38,597 nt of DNA from Cylindrodendrum hubeiense (Eukaryota; Ascomycota; Sordariomycetes; Hypocreales; Nectriaceae), in contig JAANBB010000392.1 of the NCBI GenBank assembly GCA_014621425.1, positions 1-38,597 on the forward strand, given 5' to 3'. The position numbers and the translations under genes were made by a program. Positions 23,163 through 32,227 of the stretch are shown here, one piece after another. Each line of letters begins with the position of its first letter. The first letter of the stretch is position 1. The notes beneath the pieces were generated by a model, which was given only the letters and a program-made list of their open reading frames with translations, had not been told where the DNA came from and did not search any database.

Positions 23163-25085
23163 ATGCCGTCCCTATCTAAGCTGGCCGTCTTGGCCGTCGG
23201 CGCCTTTGCCCTCGTCGATGCAAAGACCTGCCCTCCCATGGGTGCCGTCTTCCCGGCTCCTCAAGCCCCGAGCCAGAACAAAGGAGTCAAGAGTGCAGCT
23301 TCGGCGTTGAAGGATGCCCTCGACGAGCAAATGGGCTCTCTCTTTGAGACCTCGGCCGTGTCCATCGGTGTCAAGTCGATTCACGAGGATGAGCCTCTCT
23401 TCACCTACCACTTCACGCCACCCAACCCGGGATCGGGAGCCCAGAAAATCGGCGACAACACCATGTACAGAATTGCTAGTGTCTCCAAGCTGTTCACTGT
23501 GCTCGCCGCACTCCAGAACACCAACATCGACATGAACGCTTCAGTACTCAAATATCTGCCTCATCTGAATGAGACTGCTACAGGAGACTCGATTCTCTCT
23601 TTGGATTGGGAAGACATCACTGTTGCTAGTCTTACTGGTCACCTCTCAGGCCTCGGTGTTGACTGTGAGTATAACTAACCTGCTGGAAACGCAACCTATA
23701 CTGACTTTGCAAAGTGGCCCAGGATCTTGGTGTTGTCGGCTCCGAGGCGTGGGTGAAGATGGGCCTCCCTGAGTTCGCTGCAAAGAGTGGCCCAACTTGC
23801 TCCGGTCTCCCTGGAACGATTCCCTGCACCAAGGAGGATCTTCTTGACCAGGTCAACCGCCGCCCTCCCATCTACGCGCCCTACACCAACCCCGTCTACT
23901 CCAACATTGGTATCGCCATGTTGGGTCTCGTGGTTGAGGCTGCGACCAACAAGACCTTTCACGAGGTTGTCACCCGTGACATCTTGGATGCTGTAGGCAT
24001 GAAGCACACCTCCACTGGAGAGGTTCCTTCTGCCAAGGACATCTTCATTCCCGAGGGCGACACTATCTGGAACTCTACCCTCGAGGTTTTCGATGCGTGA
24101 GTCCGCTTGACCTCTATCACATGTAATATTTACTGACAACAACAGTGCTGGTGGCATGTACTCGTCTCTGGGCGACTTGCAGGCCTTTGGTGAGGCCATC
24201 CTTACCAACAAGCTCCTCTCTCCGATGGAGACTCGCCGGTGGATGAAGCCAGCTTCCACTACTTCTTCGTGGGGTTACATGGTTGGACACCCGTGGGAGA
24301 TTCTGCGCAGCGACAACATTACTTCTGACGGCCGCCTGATCGATGTTTACACCAAGAGTGGCGATCTCGGACTGTACCACGCCCTTACTGGCCTTGTCCC
24401 GGACTATGATCTCGTCATCACCGTCATGATGGCAGGAGCCGAGGCTTCCGCCCGATATGCCCCGTCCATTGCATTCAGTGCCGTCATCAAGAGCCTGCTC
24501 CCTGCGATCGAGGCTGCAGGCCGTGAGCAGGCCAAGACGTCGTACGTGGGCGAGTACACGGAGCAGTCGACCAACTCCAGCATCACCTTCAAGACGGACG
24601 GCGGACCGGGCCTGGTCATTTCTGAGTGGACGGTGCGAGGATTCGACGTGCTCAAGAACATCGGCGGCTACTCCTGGGCTACACTCGAAACTGGCAAGGT
24701 CGGCAGCCCCCCTCCCGTGGCGGCGCGCGTGTACCCGACCAACCTGCAGGGCGACGACAAGGCCGCGTGGCGAGCCGTGTTCGACTTCACAAACTCAACC
24801 GTGGACGATGCGCTCGACAACAAGCTCTTCTTCAAGGACGGCAGCTGCCAGACGTGGTTCTCGCAGGACCGGCAGACGTACGACTTCCTCAGCCTGGACG
24901 AGTTCGTCTTCGTGCAGAGCGAAGGCGAGGCCAAGACGGTCAAGAACCCGGCCTTCAACATCACGTTGACCAAGGTACACCCCGCCCCCGAGAAGAAGAC
25001 GAATGCGGCCGGCACGGCGACGGGCGCACCTGGTGCCCTGGGCGCCGCGTTGGCAGCTTCGTTGGTGTTGGTGAGCCTTTTCTAA
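23163..25085 (+). CDS. Secreted/GPI-type serine beta-lactamase-like (penicillin-binding fold) protein
   Basis: Exons are 23163-23664, 23715-24096 and 24146-25085 (607 aa). Residues 1-20 form a signal peptide (SKLAVLAVGAFALVDA). The class C beta-lactamase/DD-peptidase fold shows its three motifs: S106-V-S-K109, Y229-S-N231, and K365-S-G367. The catalytic machinery is therefore complete. A C-terminal beta-rich domain follows (about 440-580). The tail NAAGTATGAPGALGAALAAS ending LVLVSLF resembles a GPI-attachment signal: small residues, then a hydrophobic end. Many potential N-glycosylation sites (such as NMNAS-type NAS, NST, NSS) support secretion. Fungal members act as esterases, lactonases or amide hydrolases, and their substrates are mostly unknown. 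The exact reaction here cannot be stated. Confidence 0.88.
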
Positions 25086-25610
25086 GACAGCGCAGGTGTA
25101 ATCAATGCGGAGCACGTGACACCGCGGTTCTGTTGCGCGAGACGGCTTACTGAAGCTGCATGTAAAAATCCTGTACATATAGTCTGTGCGGTTATTGCTG
25201 TATTATCACCAACTGGAACCATTTGATCGTTTGATCTTGGACCTTAATCTTGGACCTTTGATCCTTTGATCCGTCACCATTTTTACACTTCTCTTGGGCT
25301 CATTTCTGATGGGCTAATTATATCTGTGCGCCGTTTCTGCCTGATTGAGCCTGTGGGGGCCGGGAGCGATGATTAGTTTGGCGTTAATTAGCCCGAAGCC
25401 CCTTGCAATATGGCCAATAATAGGTTCCCGTACCCTCCATCAGGAGTTGCGCAGACTCGCCGTCTCTCACTTTGTCTCTCACTGTGACCCTCTTCTAACT
25501 TGGGAACTGACTTGGGAACTAAACATGCCACCTTCTTCATCGCAGCCATGTTGGCGAGTCGCTCGGCTGGGCCCGAGCTCGACTCCCAATGGCCACCGTC
25601 ACAGTGCAGA

Positions 25611-25655
25611 TAGATGGCAGAAGACGTGATGACAGAAGGCGTGATGGCAGAAGAC
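25611..25655. repeat. Tandem repeat, 15 bp, three copies
   Basis: Units of the form gtgatggcagaagac (25611-25625, 25626-25640, 25641-25655) differ at a few positions. Confidence 0.75.
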
Positions 25656-25870
25656 GCGACAGGCCAGACTCATCCTCAAACATGTTGGAGGGCGAAGGCT
25701 GCCCGTCCCTGAAACAAGTCTCTCGCACAGCCAATGACACGGCGGGCGAGACACTTCTTCATCCCCCTTTTAGGCTGAGCCAAGCCGGTGTCAACTGGCG
25801 TTGGCTGTTTGAGCTGCTGCTGGGTTCCTGGCGAACCGGCTGCACTGTAGGGCTGACCAGGCCAATCGTA

Positions 25871-25900
25871 CCACCAGAGACCACCAGGGACCACCAGAGA
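25871..25900. repeat. Tandem repeat, 10 bp, three copies
   Basis: Units ccaccagaga, ccaccaggga and ccaccagaga are contiguous, with one mismatch in the middle copy. Confidence 0.85.
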
Positions 25901-26279
25901 CCATCTGCCTTGCATCAACTCTGCCCGTGGAACAGCGGCCATCACGAGCGAATCAGCGGGCGACAGGGATGGCCTCGCCAGGGGTGATATCCCTTCTAGC
26001 ACCCCGCGAGTGGGTTTGTAACGTCCCCTAGGCCACCAATAGCCACTAATAGGCCCCCCATAGGCCACTCACAATGTCGACGGCCGTCCGGGCCACAGCG
26101 GAGAATGGCTATGGCTCCGCCCCCCTGTGACATGCAGCAGGATGCAGCAGGAGGAGGGCGCTGTCCTGCCGGTGCAGGTGAGGCAGCGAGGCAACCAACA
26201 AGGAGCGAGAGGCGCGGGGGACTTTGTAAGATGACGGAGACGGAGTTCGGGCAGTCTGCGCAGTCTGGGCGAGGTCCAA

Positions 26280-26330
26280 GCCTACCTTACCTACCTACCT
26301 ACCTAGGTATTCACTCACTCACTCACTCAT
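26280..26330. repeat. Tetranucleotide microsatellites (TACC)n and (TCAC)n
   Basis: A tacc run (about 26283-26303) is followed within a few bases by a tcac run (about 26311-26328). They lie about 480-530 bp upstream of the C2H2 gene start. Confidence 0.8.
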
Positions 26331-26719
26331 TCATTATCTCACTGATGCCCGCCGCCCTGTCTCTTATGGGCAGCTAGCAGCCTAATCCGCGAGTTTCCTT
26401 TCCTCCCTTTCCATTTCTCTTTTCCACACACTCACTCACTCTCACTCACCCACAACTTGACGATTTACAACCACGCTCCTTGATCCTCGCTGTAATCACA
26501 CGCGCTCAGTCCTTTCTGTGGTCCGGGTCCTCAAGCAATTGACGTTGCATTGATTCCCTTGGTGTTTGTTTCATTAGCCCGGCAGCTTTCGTCCTTTCTT
26601 TCAGAGACAAGCATCCTCCCACCCCGGCCAGCCCACCATCCGCCCTCTTCCATCTACCATCATCACCGTGCCATCACAACAGCCACCACCTATACTGCGT
26701 CCCATTACCCGTCTCCTCG

Positions 26720-26803
26720 ATGTCGGACCAGACGAACCGATTTCCGGAAACAGGTCTTCACCACCCTGCCCCTCCGAGTCCGCGATCGCGATGTGCGCCA
26801 TAA
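26720..26803 (+). promoter_or_regulatory. Upstream ORF (27 codons) before the C2H2 gene
   Basis: An ATG at 26720 opens a 27-codon frame (MSDQTNRFPETG...) whose TAA ends at 26803, four bases before the first in-frame ATG of the C2H2 gene at 26808. A second ATG at 26791 opens a frame that overlaps both candidate main starts and ends at 26856. Such arrangements often lower or condition translation of the main frame; that is inference, since the transcript start is unknown. Confidence 0.4.
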
Positions 26804-26807
26804 CGAT

Positions 26808-29066
26808 ATGCGCCACAGCGACCCAGGCCTCTGCAAGTTCCCAACACTGGGCATGAGGACCGATGCGCGCCCGAAGCGAGTCCCCGAAAGCCTCCATTTC
26901 GCACCAGGAGCCTTCCGCCTGCGATCACCTACGGAATCCTCCATGAGCAGCATCTCGTCTGCCAACGTCCCAGACTCCGCTACCACCCACTCGCTCTCGA
27001 CTCTGGCCAGCCCCATTAGCACCAGCTACGCCAGCGACGTCCAGGAACTATTCGCATCCACCAGCATCGGCTCCAGGCCCACGAGTCGCATCTGCCACCG
27101 CCACCAACCCTCCAACGGAACCTGCTCGACCTTTGTAAACGACGAGGACGACGGCCCAATCATTACCGGCTATCCCGACTTTGAGCTGAAGCTGCGCCAA
27201 CTGCGCGAGGATCATCGCCCTACCGCGATAGTGGGAGAGTCGCAGCCCGTGAGGTGAGCGCGCGCCCGGTTTTGCTGTCGCAACCCCGTCGCTAACCAGT
27301 GATTAGCCCCGCCACTGAGTCGCCTGTCATCAAGGATGAAGATACTCGCACCGAATGCGAGTCCGTTGACATTGCTGACACCGATGCTGACGCCGATGCT
27401 GACCTCGACTTCGATGCTGATGCCGACGGGGAATGCGATGCGAACACTCAGAAATGGGAGGGTAGCTCTACAACCTCCGAAGACCTCTCCAGAGACGATT
27501 CCAACATGTTGCTTGGCTACGCCCTGCAGCTCGTCTACGGCATCGATATCAATGAGGCCTCGATTTCATCCGCTACTGCGCAAGGTCTGGTGGCCAACTT
27601 TGTCCAAGACATCGACAAGCACATCTGGAAGGCCCCCTCGGACACCCAATTGTCGCACACAATGTCGACCTCGAGCTCATCGTCGACCCCGTCGCAGGAG
27701 GGGTTGGGAGGAAACCATGGACGCGGAGGCAAGCGGAAGAAGCTGGGAAAGCGCGAGGACGATGGCGATGAGTTCAGCGATGGCGAGGGATCGGGTTTCC
27801 TGCCTACCAAGCGAGTGCGCCCGAATCCTCGCGAAGACGACAATCTCCGCCTGAGCTGCCCCTTTAGAAAGCGAAACCCCCACCGCTTCAACGTGAGAGA
27901 TCACCACAGTTGCGCCATGACCTACTTTCCGAAATTCGCAGAGCTGAGGTGAGTCGTTAGTCCATTGACCTAAGAGTTACTCCGTTGCTAACTTCCATGT
28001 AGACAGCACATTGTCAAGCAGCACAAGCGGGACGACCCGACCGCCTTTGTTTGCGACAGATGCACCCGCGACTTCCCGACCGGAAAGGAACTCCGCGATC
28101 ACCGACGCCTACCAAAGGAGCAGATTTGCGACATCAAAGATAATGATGTCGAGAGTGGCATCGACTCGACTACTGCCACGAAACTGCTAAGCCGGAAACG
28201 CGCCAGTGGTGCATCGACTTTGATTCAGTGGCGAGAGATTTGGAACATCCTCTTCCCAGATGACGAGGACCGCGAAATTAAACCCTACGGTAAGCGTACT
28301 TGGAAAGCTTATGTCTTTCAACTTACTAACAAAGTTAGACTTCACGCCCGTAATTGAGCATTTCGAGCTCTCGTCGAACTATCTGGTTGGCTTTGAGCAG
28401 CTGCAACTTTCGCTTCGCGACAAGATCTCCAACCCGGCGACGCTGGAAACGCTGTCCACCAAGTTTCACCAGTGCTTCGTCGAAACTCTCGAAAAGTGTA
28501 TTGCAGACGCGCAGAGCATGCCCTACACCAACCGAAGTAACAAGAAGAGCGAAATCGTCAAGACGCAAGCACCCCAGACCATCGTCCAACGAAAGAGCCG
28601 CGGCATCCAGCCTCGACCCGACTCTGGAGTCGTCATGGACGATGGCTCCGAAGAGAGCGGCAGCATCATGGGTGCGGGTATCGGTCTTGGGCCCAGAGAC
28701 AGCATCAGAACCGTCAAGGGCGCCCAGCGCCGCGGCAGCAGCCTGGCCCGGGAGACGGTCCACGAGGTCTTGCCCGCGACGTCGATGCCGGGCAACTTCG
28801 ACGAGCCGCTGATGCGGACGCAGCAGCCCGCCATGACACCCCTTGGCATGGCGACGCCTGCTTCGATGGATCCCGCAGCCGTCCAGGCGTGGAACAACAG
28901 CGTTATATACCCGCCATTGGACGACGGCACCATGGCTCTTCCCGACCAGTTCGTGCAGTCCGGAGGCCTGGCGCCACAGACCGAGTATATGAGCTGGATG
29001 CCGCAGATGTATCAGCAAGCATTTGGCAACATCGACAACGGGTTCACGGGGTTCAACGGGCAATGA
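26808..29066 (+). CDS. C2H2-type zinc-finger protein
   Basis: Four exons: 26808-27253, 27307-27948, 28003-28289 and 28339-29066. From the first in-frame ATG the product is 700 aa; an alternative ATG at 26853 (MRTDARPKRVPESL) would shorten it by 15 residues. The N-terminal third is Ser/Thr-rich. An Asp/Ala repeat (DADADADLDFDADAD) lies near the start of exon 2. A basic patch (RGGKRKKLGKR) looks like a nuclear signal. The zinc-binding core reads SCPFRKRNPHRF (Cys333) with spaced His residues (ELRQHIVKQH), then FVCDRCTRDF (Cys380 and Cys383) with LRDHRR. Such C2H2 proteins are common in filamentous fungi but mostly uncharacterised. The C-terminal region is low-complexity and Met/Gln/Pro-rich. 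A regulatory role is inferred from the fingers; targets are unknown. Confidence 0.82.
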
Positions 29067-29574
29067 GTGATGAAGGACGGTAATTAGTTGATGAGCCCAT
29101 GTCAGGCTGTGCCTGGTTGTATCTATAGTTATACTTGTAATATCTCCCGTGCGTTGAGTCGCACGTCTAATTCTGGAAGCGGTTGGAAGTAAGGAAACGG
29201 AAGCATGGAAAAGTACTACTGTTGTATTATGATATTTAAGTGTATTACGATATCTAAGAAATCCCTCCATCTGGGGGAATGACGTCTCACAAGAGCCCCA
29301 CCATCCCCGCTTCTGATATCGTTGTGACAGGAGCATGACGTTCTGCTATCATCTCTCTTACATTGTTTTCATCTCTAAACTTTTTATCCAATACCTTCAT
29401 AGTTGGCTCAATCGTGAACTCCATCAGGACTGAGCTAAGAACACCGGAATTACCAAACATGGCATCAACCACACCCCCGCTTCTGGCTTCCCGAATGACC
29501 GTACGTACCTCATCGAGCATCTCGACACAGCTTCTCCATGCGATTATACGCCGCCAAAGAAACCACGCTGACTT
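29067..29574. other. Intergenic upstream of the aldo-keto reductase
   Basis: This holds the C2H2 3' region and the reductase promoter. On the minus strand an ATG-initiated frame of 123 codons (29658-29287) crosses it and overlaps the reductase start; it matches no family I recognise. An alternative reductase start (ATG 29459, spliced from 29501 to 29586, in frame) is possible but less like the family. Confidence 0.4.
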
Positions 29575-30600
29575 ATGACCTTGAAGCTTGCCAACGGGTT
29601 GACTATCCCTCAGGTTCAGCTTGGTCTGTACATGATGTCCGGCAAGGAGGGAACGCATTCAATCAAGGAAGCCTTGTCGCTTGGCTATCGAGGTTTCGAT
29701 TGCGCCCAAATGTACCACAATGAGAAAGAAGCCGGTCAAGCCATCAGAGACTACCTAGCCAGTGCCGATAACACCCAGGGCCTCAAGCGCGAGGATATAT
29801 TCTACACGTCGAAACTGAGCAGCAACAAGACGTCGTATGAAGCTGTGCGACGCTCTATTAAGGGTTCTGTTGCCGCCTCTGGACTCGAGTACATCGATCT
29901 ATTCTTGCTCCACAGCCCTTACGGAGGCAAAGAGGCTCGGTTGACTAGCTGGAAGGCGCTGGAAGATGCAGTTGAAGAGGGCGAAATAAAGATGGCTGGA
30001 GTGAGCAATTATGGTGTTGCCCATGTGAGTCGAATCCCAACTTCGTCTTTTGGCTTGTCGGAGGAGACAACTAAAAATTGCTCTAGATCGAAGAATTAAT
30101 CGCGTCAAACCCGCGAGTACCCCCCGTCATCAACCAAATCGAGGTTCATCCATTCAACACCCAGACGGGGATACGAGACACATGTGCCAAACACAACATC
30201 GCAATTGAAGCGTATGCTCCTCTCGCTAGAGCCTTGCGCATGAAGCACCCTAAGATCCTCGAGTTCGCCAAGAAGTATTCTTGCACACCTGCTCAAGTCT
30301 TTGTTAAGTGAGCGCTGCATCTTGTTCCACACTAGACTATAAGATAGCTAACGCTAGGTTCCCAGGTGGTCGGTCCAGCATGACCTAGTGACGTTGCCCA
30401 AGTCCATTCGGCTGGAACGGATGTTCGAGAATGCTAGCGTTGATAGGTTCACGATATCAGACGACGATATGGCTGCTCTGGATGCATTGGACGAGAGATT
30501 GGTGACTGACTGGTACGTTCATTCCCGGAAGCTCGCCGTGCGCTTACTGCAAGAAGAGAAGCTGACCTATTGCACCAGGGATCCTACCGAAGCGCCATAG
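29575..30600 (+). CDS. Aldo-keto reductase
   Basis: Proposed exons are 29575-30024, 30087-30307, 30366-30512 and 30579-30600 (279 aa). It starts MTLKLANGLTIPQVQLG, the usual AKR first strand. The catalytic tetrad is visible: D42, Y47 (FDCAQMYHNE), K80 (YTSKLS) and H113 (LLHSP). The cofactor-binding loop appears as LPKSIRLERMFENASV, favouring NADPH. The last intron (30513-30578, gtacgt...caccag) is 66 bases with no in-frame stop, so the unspliced frame stays open. Splicing it gives LVTDWDPTEAP, which closely resembles the LVTDWDPTDAP-like ends of yeast-type AKRs; leaving it in adds 22 unrelated residues. The enzyme should reduce carbonyl compounds to alcohols; the substrate is unknown. The adjoining D-amino-acid oxidase relic lies on the opposite strand just downstream. 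Confidence 0.9.
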
Positions 30601-31804
30601 GAGGCCATCTTGTCCCTAAAGTACCCGTTATCCCTTAGTTGAGAGAAGTATTGATATACCAGCTTCCAGTATAATGGGGCTTTAAAGATGCGCTTAGCAG
30701 CCTCTAGAATTCGATGGCACGTGTCTAACGAGGGCTCCAGAGACCAGTCATTGATGTCCTTTGTACCGCCAATGACTGTTCCTCCGTTGAAACCACGCGG
30801 GATGATAAAGCTCCACGACCCAGTCGAGTTTTGCGCTGTGATGGTCTTCGCCGCTGCTGAGAGATTTGTTAAACCCATATGACCCGAGTTCGTATTGTTA
30901 GCAATGCCATCAATTCAACCCCAAACGTGATCACAAGAGTGATATGATGGTAATACGAACCTGGTATCCGCAGTATGGATGGATCTTCAACGAAACCAGG
31001 CAGGTCAACTGCACATTATCTTTCAACTTCGGCTCCAGGGATGGAGGCACAAGAAAAGGACATGTGAAACAAGTGGGCGTTTTTTCAGTGAGTTGTTGGT
31101 AGTTGCTACTGCGTTATCCCATTGGCACAGCCGTCTGATCTACACCATACCGTAAACCTGGTACAGAAGGAATCAGCCAGTATGCCTACCGTCTAAACCA
31201 AGACGGACGCAAAAGCTACCACAATATGATTCAGGGGTTTGCCTTCTGCTTTATGACTTACTATATTGAAGCCAAAGCGGTTGAGCCCTCTAATGTTTGC
31301 ACCATGTGGAGCATCGATTGTATAATAAAAAAAGTCGGAAGGGACTGGCAGCTGTGTGCAGCACAACAAGGATGCGACATTTTATTACAGGAGTCTGGCA
31401 TCTCATAGACGGGTACCTTTGGTGTATATCCGGATTAGGACTGAAACAAGGTACCCATATGATAACGGTTCATGTAAAGATTGGGCAGACTGCTGTTGGT
31501 TGTTGTTGTTGGTTGTTGGCTCTTGCCATGATGGCTCTACTGCAATATGTAATAAGCTCAGCCCCGCTGAGCCACCCGCCTAAAAGCTAAGATGCAGGTT
31601 TGGGGAATCCTTCCATCTTGGCCCTTTTGGCTTCGGTCGCTCCCTTCATCAATCTCCTGTTATCTCAATCCATCGATTTGCTGCTTTCCCTCCTTTTTCC
31701 CTCCTTCTCCGTCACATCCCCATCTTATTCGTATTTCTGTCGTCGCAATTTGAGTATCCAATCCCACCCAAATCGCCCAGCACTCAATTCCATCGCCGCC
31801 CAAG
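30601..31804. other. Gene-poor stretch with a gene relic
   Basis: Apart from the D-amino-acid oxidase relic (about 30690-31020, minus) no gene is supported. A G/T-rich run (about 31495-31520, gttggttgttgttgttggtt) and a pyrimidine-rich leader (31630-31790) precede the orphan gene. A plus-strand frame at 31226-31408 resembles nothing known. Confidence 0.45.
30690..31020 (-). pseudogene. D-amino-acid oxidase relic (FAD-dependent)
   Basis: Read on the minus strand, the block SFIIPRGFNGGTVIGGTKD followed by NDWSLEPSL and CHRILEAAKRIF (about 30878-30690) matches the substrate/FAD domain of D-amino-acid oxidases (IPRPFNGGTVIGGTK...W.P.PS). About 90 bp further upstream VDLPGFVEDPSILRI (about 31010-30964) resembles the preceding GVEDP...YPIRGQ segment, but frame changes and stops lie between and before the two blocks. 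The N-terminal Rossmann fold and the C-terminal GRRP-REGG segment are absent; after KAP the frame runs into unrelated sequence overlapping the aldo-keto reductase 3' end. The intact enzyme oxidises D-amino acids in peroxisomes. This copy is a truncated, disabled remnant. Confidence 0.75.
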
Positions 31805-32227
31805 ATGGCAAACGAAAACGACAGGCAGAAGGCACTCACTGAGTATCCTGATAACGCGGTTGAATCCGGTATGTCGCATCATATCTTTCAGTCCTTCCAA
31901 GTTCACTATTCCTCCCTCTCCTCTTTATCTGCTCACTAACCTGCACTGAACATAGACAACATCGATGACAACATTGATCTTGCCAAAGCGGCCACTTTGG
32001 ATCTAAATGTGAATAAGAAGCGCTTTTTTCTTTCGTGGTCTGACATCAGATTCGTCGGCATGATTGTCGTCTGGGATATCCAACAGATTGTTGGTGTCTC
32101 CCTCATTGTGAACCAGAAAGACTGGACATGGAGCAATGCTGTAGCTTGGGACAAGACATTTATAAGCATTTCCTTAATCCCAGTAATGTATTCCCTTTAT
32201 ATTATGTGGCATTTCATCTTTCTCTAG
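31805..32227 (+). CDS. Hypothetical protein with C-terminal hydrophobic segment, possibly truncated
   Basis: Two exons are proposed, 31805-31868 and 31956-32227, joined by an 87-base intron with a clear CACTAAC branch site. The product is 111 aa: a polar, Asp/Asn-rich N-terminal part (VESDNIDDNIDLAKAATLDL), a segment with alternating hydrophobic residues (WSDIRFVGMIVVWDIQQIVG), and a hydrophobic end (ISISLIPVMYSLYIMWHFIF) that could span a membrane. A pyrimidine-rich leader upstream looks like a normal fungal promoter. I do not recognise the family. It may be the 5' end of a larger membrane-protein gene whose remainder is lost, since no continuing frame follows. Confidence 0.4.

Larger units (their letters stand above)
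25086..26807. other. Long intergenic region with several short tandem repeats
   Basis: About 1.7 kb with no supported gene. It holds a TTTGATC/ATCTTGGACCTT repeat patch (25222-25272), three 15-bp units (25611-25655), three 10-bp units (25871-25900), and (TACC)n/(TCAC)n microsatellites (26280-26330). From about 26400 it becomes the C/T-rich promoter and leader of the C2H2 gene. The frames that cross it do not resemble known proteins. Confidence 0.5.

Noticed and set aside
19649..30600. Possible secondary-metabolite cluster (regulator, hydrolase, reductase)
   Set aside because: There is no backbone enzyme such as a PKS, NRPS, terpene cyclase or DMATS, and the genes are widely spaced.
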